Shown here in pieces: positions 13,039 through 24,089 of a DNA stretch of 64,000 nucleotides (the first letter of the stretch is position 1; every line of letters starts with the position of its first letter). The position numbers were made by a program, and so were the translations under genes. Below the pieces are notes generated by a model. The model was not told where the DNA came from and searched no databases. It saw only the letters and a list, made by a program, of their open reading frames with translations. The stretch spans positions 32,621,721-32,685,720 of the forward strand of contig CM034238.1 in NCBI GenBank assembly GCA_019916065.1. The letters are read 5' to 3'. The stretch comes from Vitellaria paradoxa (taxonomy: Eukaryota > Streptophyta > Magnoliopsida > Ericales > Sapotaceae).

Positions 13039-13943
13039 AAAGAACGATTATGGGCTAAACCCAATAATTCAGTTACACGATTTGTTATTCAATGTTATTG
13101 AATGTAGAGTTATTTTGAGTTTTTCTATTATTCAAAGGTGTAATATTAAATATTAAATTTATTTTAGGTTGTATTTTAGTGGGGCTTGTGTGCCTCTCTC
13201 ATCTTCTCTTAGGACATGTTTGCTTTTGGTGTAATAGAAAGTAAATTTTATTAAGGTAATTTTTGTCATCCATTACATTAGCTTATTACGTGGGAACATA
13301 ATGGAAGGGAATGGAATGAAATCTATTCTCACTTTAGCTTATTTTCATATTTGGCATCAAAAAATTAAGTTAGAATGTTATTCCATAAGAATAACCATTC
13401 CCACATTAAGTGCGAAAAGGCATTTTGCAATTTAAGTGATACAATAACTATTCTGTTGCAATCAAAATTTGATCCAAAAATTGATAAAAATAAAAATAAA
13501 AAACAACCAATCACTTTGTAATTAAAAATTTTTGTTAATTACTCATTTGGGTTGTAAAATAACAATTTTATCCCTTGACCTCATTTTTGAGCTAGATCTG
13601 AACTTGAGTATAATAACTGTTTCACTCGTAGGTCTATTTTTTTAATTCATATTTTGGACTTCTGAAAGGCTAATAAAAATATTTTTTTATAATACTTAAT
13701 AACTAAACAAATTTTGATCAGATCTAAACTTGAATTGTAAAATGACAATTTTACTTTTGGTTTTTTTTTTTTTAACCAAAATTTGCATTTTAGGCTTCCC
13801 AAAAGGTTAAAAAATATTTATCCATGTATTTTTAATAAATAATAAAATTTCATTTCAATCTGAACTCAAATTGTAAAATGATAATTTTACCCTTGGGTTA
13901 TTTTTTTATCCAAATTCATACTCTAAGCTACCCAAAAGGCTAA
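13039..13943. repeat. Left copy of the ~0.9-kb direct duplication flanking the viral insert
   Basis: From AAAGAACGATTATGGGC onward this segment matches 38492-39432 almost continuously: the same unique-looking 170-bp lead-in, the same GGACATGTTTG element start near 13207, and the same PIF-like element interior with four of its hairpin repeat units. The match stops after AAAAGGCTAA at 13943, where caulimovirid DNA begins. The PIF-like left end is shortened here compared with the right copy. Many substitutions separate the copies, so the duplication is not recent. Confidence 0.8.
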
Positions 13944-13970
13944 GAGCAATATGCTAAGAAATAGGTTGTT

Positions 13971-13982
13971 TCTTTATTTATA
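13971..13982 (-). promoter_or_regulatory. Probable pararetroviral TATA box
   Basis: The minus strand reads TATAAATAAAGA at the 3' end of the viral copy, after a CT/GA-rich leader-like stretch (13990-14030). Plant pararetroviruses drive pregenomic RNA from an intergenic TATA promoter in this position. Only about 30 bases follow before the junction at 13943, so the copy ends near the expected transcription start. Confidence 0.5.
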
Positions 13983-14203
13983 GAAGGTGGTTTACAGGAT
14001 CACAGAGGTATGATACAAGAGAGAAAGAGGGGGTTTTGGTTTTTCTTCGTTCTGCCTCAACAAAGGTGAAGCCATCCCTTTAAATAAAAAAAGAAATAAA
14101 ACTGTATGGACTCCATTATAACAATTTGGAATCCAGAATTATTACCACTTTCACTATTACATATTAATAATTACAACAGACAATACCCAGTTGGTGGCGT
14201 GTG

Positions 14204-15587
14204 CTAGAGGGTTGCAATTAGTCGGCCAACGTGGGTGATAGATTCCCATAGATCTTTTTGACTTTGGGGCTTATATCCACCGAAAGGTGCTTTTGCGACT
14301 TGTCTAGCTATCTTGTAGGCAACTGTGGAGTGGGTCCTTTTGAACGAGAATCCCGGCACATGGACGGCCAACTTTGGGTGGTGGTATCTTATGATCTCGT
14401 CAAATTTTATCTTTGCCCTTTTGTTTAAGCATCTCAATAGCAAAGTCTAAGACGTCCTGTGGGTGAGCTATGTTATCTTCTAGGTTCTGAGATTCGCCTG
14501 CTAAAATCAGATCTTCTGAGTGAGAAGGATGGGTATCTAGTGACATATTTTCACTGTGGAGATCGTCAAAAGTGTGAAGAAACTCATTCTTGAGGTATTT
14601 AAGACATTTAACCATGATGTCTTGTTCTGAGTAGTTTGGGTACCTCTACTGTAGGCTTTTACGAAGCTGGGATAAATAGTTGGACTTAGATTCCGAGGGC
14701 TCTACTATTTCTCTTTTTTCATAAGCAGAAGTAACTTTTTTGATCTTAGAGATCAGTTCAGGAACATTGATTTTTTGCCACCATTGAAAGTGGAATGTCC
14801 TGACAAGCATAGGGATGCCTAGATCATCCTACTCAATCTTAATACCCCATTTCCACATCTAGAGAATATGATATTCAGCTAAGTAGTAGAAAATGGGTTG
14901 CCCTTCATATGACTTCTTATTTAAGTCACTGAATATTAGATGGGCTTTGACCCAAGAATCATAGAGATCTTGGATAGGTTTGGGCAAAGAAAGAGGTGGC
15001 CCAAACATTTTCCACCACTAGTAGAACCAGAGGGGAATACCTTTGGTATTTTCAAAAAATTCTTCTCGGATCCTAAAAAACCAAGAATGTTTCTTTTGGT
15101 CATTTTCATAGAAAAAGTATATTTCCAAGCATTTATATAATCCTAGAAATTAAAAGAGTATTCTTGCTTATCGTGGGGCATTTTAAATACTCTGGTTTTT
15201 ATAGAATCATTTCCCCAATCGATAAGAGTCAAAATCTTTTTTTTTTATTTATAAAACATTGACTATAATTAACTTTATCAGAAATTTTGTTATTATTGTA
15301 AAAGTGTCATATTTCCACTGAGTCTGTGGACGTAAGCATAGCCTCGTAGATAGGTCTATACTTGTAATGAGGCAGGAGATAATGATATCGGTCCAAATAT
15401 TTTTTCTTAATATATTCAAGATCATTTGCCCATGTCTGATCATCCTCATTTAGAGTCAAAATTGGCTCTATAAAATTGCTCGTCATATATATAGGCTGAG
15501 TCTGCAATACAGATGCTGCAATTATTTCAAGCTTAGATCCTAATGAAGAAGTAGAAGAGATGGACTCTTTTTCTTTTGAAAAAAATC
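14204..15587 (-). pseudogene. Caulimovirid C-terminal region, decayed
   Basis: Minus-strand open pieces at 15307-15507, 14400-14615 and 14204-14443 lie downstream of the reverse transcriptase and are separated by stops and frame changes. The first contains NFIEPILTLNEDDQTW and a Tyr/His-rich block and looks like conserved protein-coding sequence. The other two carry acidic and Lys/Arg-rich stretches. Position and composition fit the segment that follows RNase H in petuvirus- or florendovirus-like genomes. I recognise no catalytic motif and assign no function. Confidence 0.5.
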
Positions 15588-16331
15588 TTAGAGATTTGCT
15601 TTCCTCTTAGATAGGAATTCATTGAGGTCAACCATAGAGGGTGACTCCTTTTCATTACCTAAGCATAAGAATGGGTTTACGGTGGGACTTAGATTCCCCT
15701 GATTTGACCATGCTGAGGTAGAATTAGATCTGCCTCCTCTTCTAGATAAGGGCTTAAATCCCCTTCCTCGTCCTCGATTGAGGCTCATGTACCCTACAAA
15801 AATTCGTGGGTGTTGTTTTAGAATACTGCCATAGCCAATATTACTGGCATCCGTCTCAACAATCTTGAACCACTTAGGATTTAAAAGATGGTGATAAGGC
15901 AAGTTTTTGACTCTTACCTTTATAGTCTGTATAGCATGCGTATGTTGCTCAGTCCATGGATTGTCAGCCCATTTCTTAGATAAACGACTGTAAAGGATAG
16001 CTGCATCTGCCACTAAATCCTTGTAATAGTTTGAAACATAATTTAAACTTCCCAAAAACCTATGTAATTGTTTGAAATCAATAATTTCATCAGGAAATTT
16101 TGAAGCAAATTCAATACTTTGAAAAATAGGGGTAATTGTTTCTTCTTGGATTGTATGACCCAAAAAATGCACTGAAGTTCGAAAAAGTTTCATTTTTGGG
16201 AAAGATATAACTAACCTGTTGTGCTTTATAACATATTTAAAAATCTTCAAGTGTTTATAATGCTCTTCAAGCGATTTTGAAAATATCAGAATATTATCAA
16301 TATATACTAAAATAAATTTAGTATAGGGGTT
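15588..16331 (-). pseudogene. Caulimovirid reverse transcriptase C-terminal part and RNase H start
   Basis: The sense strand enters from the Athila insertion at 16331. The RT active-site box reads YIDN (codons at 16293-16304) where YIDD is required, and is followed by the thumb-region run GHTIQEETITPIFQSIEFAS and FLGSLNYVSNYY. RNase H begins with ETDASNIGYGSIL near 15840-15870 but breaks off after about 20 residues. The frame then continues into an Arg/Gly-rich stretch (SLNRGRGRGFKPLSRRGG) unlike RNase H, which implies an internal deletion or rearrangement. The upstream RT half lies at 31875-32419. Confidence 0.8.
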
Positions 16332-17870
16332 TGCTTGTTCTTGTTTAATTACCTCACTCCAAAATAAAAGCTCAAATGAAAATTCAGATTATAAATTCAA
16401 ATTTAAAGAAAATGTTAAGTGAGGTAAATCAAGACAAGTTTTCCCCCAAGTGCAAGGTGTGGTTGAAGCACAAAATAACTGGTAAGTCCCAGGTCATTTC
16501 CACAGGGATCTAGGGAGTAATGAAGTGAATGACTCTAATGGAGATTAATTTGGCAAAACACAACTCACAGAAAAATGTGAAACAAAAAATTAAAATCTGA
16601 TTTGGTTGGTTGATGATTTTGAACTAATTTTCCAAAAGCAAAGTGAATTTAAACTAAAAAAATTAAGTGATAAAAGGTTGAGCAAGACAAGTTTAATACC
16701 AATCCGAATGAATTTCAAGTGCCAAGAGTTTATAAGTTACCAATTCAATTTGTACTGATTTTTGAGAAAATTAATTTCAATTGAAACAAACCATAGATTA
16801 AACACTCAATGTGCATAACCTATTTTAAGGACAATAGGAGTTCTAATTCTAGCAACCCACATACAACAATGTCATGAGAGTTCTAAGTTAAGCAACACCT
16901 ATGAACTCATCAATAGGATATACAAAGTTGGATTAATCGGGTCTTGAATCAATGAGTTCTAAGACACCCAGCTGCAAATTGACTTGATAACCATAAGAAC
17001 TCAAAGTAAATCCATGAAGTTCGGCCACTTGAGATTCATTGGAAGGGCATTACCCTTGCCTTGGCCCAAGAAGACTTAGCCGAGCATGTTAAAAAGAAGA
17101 AAAACAGAAATGGAAATCTGATTGGAAGACATTACAATCTGAAATTGAAAGTTAAATGGATTTAGAACTGAAAATCTGATTACAGGAATTGGAATGAATT
17201 CAAAAATGTAAATCTCAGAAACTCCAATGCCGAATTAAAATTTCCAATGTAAAACTATGAACTCTCCATGAATTTCTCTCCAAAACTCTCTCTACAAAAA
17301 CTGAATCTCTTCCCTAAATGTTCTCTGTTTTTTTCGTGTGTCTCCACTCCACTTCTCTCTTCCTTCTCTCTCCTCCCTTTCTCTCTCCTCTAACCGAATG
17401 TTGTCCTCATGATGGCTCATTCTCTCTCCTATATCTTTTTTTCCTGATTTGCCCTCCTTGGATTGCAGGTTACATCACATGGGGAAGTTGGGGTCACATG
17501 GGGAAGTTGGGGTCACATGGAATTTGTTGCTGTGAAGAAGCTTATATTCGAATACAGTAAAACCATATTCGAATATGATCCTCTGCTGCAGAAATTTCCA
17601 GAATAGTGATTCTGATCTCTTTGCATTGATTTCAACTGAATTTTCTTCTTCTTCTGGAATAGCTTCAATCCTTTGATGTGTTGTGCAGCATGCTTTCTTC
17701 TCAACATCCTCAATGTAGCTCAATTTCTTGTTTTTGTGATGGAAATCAACACATATTCCACTTTGGAGATATGGAGATGAAATCTGCACAAAACATAGAT
17801 TTTATATCTTTTTATGATGTGTGCAAGTGTAATTTGAATATATAAATATGTAACAATTGATGTCCAATCA
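16332..17870 (-). repeat. Athila 3' LTR (element sense)
   Basis: Runs, in element sense, from TGATTGGACATC (17870) to AACAAGCA (16332). It aligns end to end with 30373-31874. It carries a 19-base tandem duplication around GGGGAAGTTGGGGTCACAT (near 17480-17518) and extra CT-rich bases near 17370-17390 that the other LTR lacks, which explains most of the length difference. It holds one ATTCGAAT pair (TTCGAA at 17547 and 17568). Confidence 0.95.
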
Positions 17871-17882
17871 CATACCCCCCAA
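17871..17882 (-). other. Athila polypurine tract
   Basis: On the sense strand TTGGGGGGTATG directly precedes the 3' LTR. This is the expected plus-strand primer for Ty3/gypsy reverse transcription and fixes the element's orientation. Confidence 0.85.
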
Positions 17883-19290
17883 CTACAACATTACTAGTCC
17901 CTAGTAATGCTTCTAATAGAAGAAATAGGAGAGAAATCCAAAAGCATTAATTTCATTTCAATTTGAATGATATTTCAGCTATTCATATGGAATTAGTCAA
18001 CACCATAAGCAAAAATTTTCATAAGCAAAGTTTAAAATTTAAAATTTTATAAGAGATGTGAAACTTGCCAAATGTGTGAAATGAATGTGAATGAATAGCA
18101 GCTTTTAACTCTATCAATCTTAACATACATCTTTAGAACTTCATTTAATTCTGAACTTTGCATTCCATTTCATTCTCAAGTTTTGACTTCAAATCTCACC
18201 TTGGAATTCACTCCAAAGAAAATAGAGCACACAAGGTTTCACTCAAGATGCCCCTTATTAAGAGTAAATGTTCATCAAATTCTAGAAGGTGGCATCAAAA
18301 AGTCAAAAACGATGTATTCAAGAAAGAATTGGACTTGGCATAACTCCATGAAGGAATGATGTAGCAAAGTAATTTCAGAATTTTCACCATGATTCCCTAA
18401 TTCCTAAATTTCACAATTAAATGAAAATTCTTCCAAAGATCAATTAGGACTTGCAATGGGTTGTAATGGGGTCATGAGTTTTAATAAGGTAATAGAAGGA
18501 AAGGATAAGGAATTCAAAAACTGATTTGGAACACTGAAATAAACTTTCTTCCACCCTTCTCCAATTCATTTATATATATATATATATATATATATTTTTT
18601 AGAACTGAAATTGAAATTTACCTCAAGTGAATGTACTTCAAAATTAAAACAGTTTCCAACTTTTTGATTTTCTTTTTATCAACAATCTCCCTTAACAATT
18701 CCTTTTTCCTCATTCCATTCATTTTTCTTTCTTCTCACCTCCAAATCTCAAAATGTTGTTCATTTCTCTTCCTTAATATTTTCAGTGTATTCCAATCTGT
18801 TAGGGAAGGCTAAAGAGCATTCATAATGGTTAAGGGTATGATGTGGTAAGAATAAAGAAATATGAATGCTCTAATAAAGCTCAAACTTGGCTCCAAGGAT
18901 GATGTTCATCAAAGAAAAGGAATTTTTTTTTTTTTAAGCTCAAAAGATAAGAAAAATGGCCTAATATCATTTCCTTGGGGTTCATTTCATTCAACCATAA
19001 AAACTAAGAATCAGAAGTCTAGTTCCATTCTTCCATCATTTCACAAACACCCAAAGCAAAATAGTATAAGTGGAGTTATTGAAGGAATTTGAAGTGCAAA
19101 AAGCTTGAGCTTTTGGAAAGCCCTTAGAGTAAATGAAGTCTCTCATGAACAAAGTTTAAGGCTCAAATATCTCACTTCAGGTTTTAAGTCTCCACTATAT
19201 CTAGAAATCCATAAAACACTATTCATTCATAAATTCATTCCTCAAGACAAATGTTAGATCAACAATCCTCAAACTAAATCCATCCACACA
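17883..19290 (-). other. Athila 3' untranslated region, proximal part
   Basis: This interval lies between the extra ORF and the 3' LTR and has no credible coding frame. A (TA)n microsatellite occupies about 18570-18595. The long untranslated tract is normal for Athila-group elements. It ends at the ACACA target copy (19286-19290) of the nested solo LTR. Confidence 0.6.
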
Positions 19291-19777
19291 TGATTAGCAT
19301 GCATTATTGTACAATTATATATATATTGAGCATGCTAATTATGAATTTACAGTTATTATTGGCAATGTGTTAGTGTGATTATCTCATTTCCATGCATTCT
19401 TGGTGTGTGTATATTTCAGGTGATATAATATGGTGTTTTTGGCCCAAACAACACCAAGGTTGCATGTGAGGAGGAGCCATCCCAAGGCATAAGATCGACT
19501 ACCATGGGTGCCATGGAGAATGAAGTGGTTTGAAGTTCAAAATAGTTGAAGTGGTGTGCGGTTGAAGTTCCAGCTCAACACCCTCTCAGTCTTCCAGCCA
19601 TAACTTTTTCGTCACAACTCGAAATGGTTCCATTCTTTTTGCGTTGGAAAGAAAACTCGAAGCCCTACAACTTTTCTGGTTTAGCCGAAGCCTGAATCTG
19701 TCATCTTCAATGTCAAAATCGCATCGGAAGTCAGGGACAGAAAGCTGTCAAAGAAGAACTATTCACTGTAGTTGCAG

Positions 19778-19873
19778 ATGGGCGCCCCACCTAGACCCAT
19801 GGGCGCCCCACCACAAGCATGGGCGCCCCACCTACACCCATGGGCGCCCCATTCTTCATCAGATGGGCGCCCA
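19778..19873 (+). repeat. GGGCGCCC minisatellite
   Basis: Five units of about 18-25 bp, each built on ATGGGCGCCCCACC with short spacers such as TACACCC. Every unit contains the 8-bp palindrome GGGCGCCC. It is a sharp GC-rich island in AT-rich surroundings, upstream of the LTR's TATA box, so it could be a promoter-proximal array. Confidence 0.85.
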
Positions 19874-20538
19874 CAGAGAGGGAGTTCTGACTGCTGTTTT
19901 TTGGCTAACTCTTTGAGGACTTCATCAAACACTTGTACCTTGGGTGCCCATGATGACTTGTCCAGCACACTTTTAAGTTAAATTTTGAATTATGAAATTA
20001 CACTTTTACCCTTGAGTTATGTAATGATATAAAAGGGCAAATTTCTGATGTACAGGAGGTCGAAACCCTACGCACTTCTTCTTTCTCTTAGTTTAGTTTA
20101 GAGTAGGGTTAGATGTTTTCATCTCGTGTTGGATTGATGGAAGCTTTATTTTTTCATCTTCGCATTAAGATTAATTGGTAAGTTTCATTCGTTACTTCGT
20201 TTTAATTAAAAGTTTATTATTTTCTTTATCTTTGTTCTTTATTTTCACTTCGTAGTACTTCGTAGTCATTGTTAGTGTTTGATTTGCTTTTGAAATTGCT
20301 TTAGCTTATTTCTATATCCTTCATTTTCGTGTGTGAGTGCTTGATGAAGGTTATTTTCTTTTCGAAAGGCTTTGTTAATGCTTTCGAAATGTTAGGCTGG
20401 GGTTTGTTCTTGGCTTCAAGCCATTGAAAGTGGTGAAGTAGTTGGTGAACTCAAATGTAAACGAGTTTTATTTAATAAAATATATTTTGGACTTTTAATT
20501 GGAATTTCGTAGTAAACTAGGGTTCTCTTGAAACCTAC

Positions 20539-20880
20539 TCACCCGTGTCACAACCGTAGCTTGGTTACAAGTTTTCACTTGTGCACACCAAGTGCTCGGT
20601 TTAATGTCCCGGTGAGTTAGAATCTGATTTTCCAAGACCCAAATTAGGTTTTCTTACAAAATCAGTCACCCGTGTTAAAACCAAAGCTTGGTTACGATTG
20701 GCCACTCGTGCAAACCAAGTGGTTGGTTCAATGGCCCGGTGATTCGAACCTTATTTTCATAAAACCAAAACATGAGGTTTTCTTAAGAAACCGATTCACC
20801 TGTGTTATAATTGAAGTCTAGTTATGAGTTGATGCTCATGCACACTAGGTGTTCGATTCAATGTCCCGGTGAGTCTGAAA
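20539..20880 (+). repeat. Three-copy tandem repeat downstream of the LTR TATA box
   Basis: Three diverged units, each starting TCACCCGTGT or a variant, passing CTTGGTTA and ending GTCCCGGTGA, at a period of roughly 125-140 bp. It lies in the transcribed part of the LTR. Each unit has short complementary words (ACTTGTG, CACCAAGTG) that may fold. Confidence 0.75.
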
Positions 20881-21630
20881 CCAATTTCAAAAGCCTCCGC
20901 TTACTCTGAATTCCATAAATTAGTTTTTAATGAAATATCTTCCGACCTAGCAATGCATGTGCGTTTGTTAGGTCGAGTTATAAATGCGTTTGAGTAAACC
21001 ACTACCCACTACTGGATTTGGTTCGAAGCCAAGATCATTTTAGTTAGTTTATTTTCAATATTTGCATTCTAGTTTAATATCACAATTTGCTTCGCTCCAC
21101 CATTCTCAACCCAGCCATATTCAAATCACTTTGTAATTCAAAAATTAGTTTAGATTAGCTTAGGCTCACCTACTAATTAAGAGAACAAGTCTAGTGTCTT
21201 TTAACACAGCCCTCCCTGTGGAGATGACCTCGGTTCTCACCGAGTAAGACTACGACCACCCTCTTGCACTTGAGAGGTAGAACCCGAACACATTTCAGGG
21301 TCGGTCAACACACTTTTCAACTTAAAAACACATGGCAATCACAACAACTCTTTAAAATTCCATACTTCAACTCAGCTCAATCCAATTTATGCAAATGACA
21401 TCACTAATTCCAAGAAAACAGAAATTTCATTCATTCCAAGTTGTAAGTTCAAAGTCATAGGTAGCAAAAGTAAAACAAAACAACTTAAACCTAATCAAAA
21501 GAAACAAACAGCAGGAACATTAATCCAAATCCTATTGTTGACAAAACATATTTGAAATATTCTGAAGATTTGCTGTCAAAAATTTGGTTTCAAGGACAAA
21601 AGAGTCTGGATCATGGCTGAAGTACTGAAA

Positions 21631-23010
21631 TTAAGCATTTCTCCCTTCTTGACTCCATTCGAATATGCTCTCCACCATTCGAATAAGCTTTTGCTGCCCC
21701 TGTCTCAGCTCACTCACTTCCCTCATCAGTACTTCTTGATTTTTCTGGATTAATGTCAACTTCTCCTCTGTGCTCATAGGGACTGCTTCAGTTGCCTCCT
21801 CCTCTGCTGGCTGCTACTGGTTGTTCTCAACTGCAGGTGAAGCAGCCTTCTTCAATTGTCCTCGACTTCGATTCATAGATATCTTGTCTATCAAAGGAGC
21901 AGCTTTCACAATGGCCATTCCTACCTCTTCCTCTATTCCCAAAAAGTGCTGAATTATCTCTGTAATTAAACCTCCAAAAGGCAGCCCAGCAGTGGATTCT
22001 GGTTTCTCTACCACATGAGAAATAACCAACCAAATGTGGTAAGGTAAATCCATGGGAATGCCTTACAACAACTTTCCCATAATCATGGCTTGTTCAAGAG
22101 TGATGGTTGACTTGTAAGCATGTGGCAGAAATAAAGAACAGACTAGCATGTGAAGGATATTACTTTTGGGAGTAATTCCTGACTTGGACATCCTAGCAGT
22201 GGTCCATTGAGCTTGAGGGTTGGCTGTGAAGAGCCTAGCCAAATTGTCCTTATGCAATTGCTTCTCCCATTTTGCTTTTTGTTTAGGTGTGGATTCGGGT
22301 ATTCTTTTAACAGGCAAGTGACCTATGAAAGAAATCTTCTCAAGATTTAAACTAATTCTCTTCCCTCTAACCTTAGAGTTTATCTCAGGTCTCCCATGAA
22401 TCATACCCATTTCAGCATTTGAGTAAAACTCTCTCACATATGGTACCACAGCCCTCCTACTTGTTGTAACCCAATGTGCCCAGCCCCTTTGCTCAAATAA
22501 TTCTAACAATTCATAGGGTGGTTCATTGTAATCCTCCAATTTAATTCCACTTTCACTCAACACAGCTCTCTTGCTGTAATTCTCATCATATTTCAGCTTT
22601 GAAGCTTTGTTGGAAAACCTCAAGTTATCAAAAGAACCCTCATCAAACAGATCATGGTCAGATTGTGCTTCAGGTTCATCCTCAGGAACCTTTTCAGAGG
22701 TATGGACCTCATGCTCAGTAGCAGTCGTGTGTTCCTTAGTAGGCACATTCTCAGGAACTCCAACAGAGTTTTCCTTTTCAACATTAGAGACATGATGATC
22801 ATGTCTCTCACTCAAACTCTCATTACCTACAGAATGGAATGATTCTATTCTAGAGGAGGACCTACGGTCTGATTTAGAAGATGACAATTCATATGTTATG
22901 GGTTCCTGAACAACAAGTGAAGAACCCTTACCATGTTGGCTCAAAATCCTCATGCTCCTTCTTTTAGCCTTACCTTTGTAAGCCATCTTCTTCATCCTCT
23001 TTGGTGGCAT
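21631..23010 (-). pseudogene. Athila additional ORF (env-like position, plant-transposon-protein domain)
   Basis: ATG at 23010 opens a frame of about 460 codons broken by two in-frame stops, a TAA at 22063-22065 and a TAG just before 21814, ending at 21631. The N-terminus is Lys/Arg-rich (PPKRMKKMAYKGKAKRRSMR), suggesting nuclear or nucleic-acid targeting, then an acidic Glu-rich linker, then a conserved block with VREFYSNAEMG, SKVRGKRISLN and LPHAYKSTITLEQAMIM. That block matches my knowledge of the putative plant transposon protein domain found in Athila ORFs after integrase. The C-terminus is a probable coiled coil (EKLTLIQKNQEVLMREVSEL). I see no signal peptide or membrane segment, so a true envelope is unlikely. 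Its role is unknown. Confidence 0.8.
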
Positions 23011-24089
23011 CTTGCTTCAATTGATTCTCCACCCTTTATCAGAAATTCTCCAAAGCTGTAAACCCTAGCTTCTTCAATCGCAGCTCTGTATCTGAATCTT
23101 CCTTTCAATGTCAACTCAAAATCTCACTCAGATAATCTGAAAGTAAAAGACTGGAAGAAGATGTGGAATGGTGAAGGTTCCAGGGTTGTGGGCACCAGGG
23201 CTCGTATTCGAATAGAACAGGACCTTGAATGGGGCCACTCACGGGTATATACAGGATTTAAAACCGACATCATATTCGAATACCCAGACCCATATTCGAA
23301 TACAAGTTATCAGCAATTTGCAATTCCAGTGTCCAGAAAACCAGAAATTCTTCCCCCACTTCTTAAGAATACTCAAATTAAGTTTTGCCAACAGCTAGGA
23401 TTCGAAAATTATTTCAAAAAAAAAAAAAATAACTAATTCAAGAAGAAGTTTTGCAATTTTTCCAAATTTTCAAAAATTTTTTTTTTCAACATATGCAAAC
23501 TCAAACTGACATAAGCATGATCTTAATTCAATTCAAGCAATTCCAAATCATATTCAAAACATTCTGATCATATCCAATCACTCAATTCAGCAAATTGCAA
23601 TAAAAATACTATTCACATCCACAAACTCAGATTGTGTCCCCCCCCAACTAAAATTATGCATTGTCCTCAATGTATTAAACCAGCAAGTTAAAGAAAGGTT
23701 GGTGAAGTAACATACCTAAAGATTGTGAATGAAAATTCAACTTATTACCAAGAAATGAAAGCTGATAGTCAGCTGCTGTGACCAATTCCCTACCAACTTG
23801 TTTCAAGCTCACATTTCAGCAGTGGCAAGGCATTTAGTCCAGCTACTGCATGATCACAGCTGCAGTTGCAATAGCAACTGATCACATCAGATTTGAATGG
23901 ATTCTTTTCATCAAGCAGATTCTTCACTTTCTCAGTTGAGTACTACTTGCAGCTGAAAACTGAAGGTTAGCAATAACTATATACAACCTCTTTTTTTTTT
24001 TTTTTTTTACAAAAACAAAAGAAAACAGAAAATCAAAAGCATAACAGAACCTACACTACTATGATACAAAATCAGAATTCTTCCTTCAT
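23011..24089 (-). other. Athila spacer between pol and the additional ORF
   Basis: No long sense-strand frame. It contains three ATTCGAAT copies (TTCGAA at 23207, 23275 and 23295) and one further TTCGAA at 23401, plus A-rich and C-rich runs near 23420, 23640 and 23990. In Athila elements this spacer may carry the subgenomic promoter or splice site for the downstream ORF; the sequence does not show which. Confidence 0.55.

Larger units (their letters stand above)
19291..21307 (+). mobile_element. Solo LTR (2.0 kb) nested in the Athila element
   Basis: Starts TGATTAGCATGC and ends GGGTCGGTCA, and is flanked by perfect 5-bp repeats ACACA (19286-19290, 21308-21312), so an LTR retrotransposon inserted here and later recombined to a solo LTR. 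A TATA box (TATAAAAGGG from 20028) orients it on the plus strand, opposite to its host. It contains a GGGCGCCC minisatellite and a three-copy tandem repeat, and no coding sequence. Large LTRs with internal tandem repeats occur in Tat/Ogre-like and other Ty3 lineages; the lineage here is undetermined. Confidence 0.88.

Noticed and set aside
17475..17789. 104-codon minus-strand frame in the Athila LTR, repeated at 31453-31728
   Set aside because: Present in both LTRs only because the LTRs are copies. The frame differs in length between them and has no known domain.
20539..20880. CRISPR-like array
   Set aside because: Three diverged tandem units with no unique spacers, inside an LTR of a plant genome.
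21631..23010. A true viral envelope gene
   Set aside because: Position alone suggests it. No signal peptide, fusion peptide or membrane segment is visible, and the conserved block is the plant-transposon-protein type.
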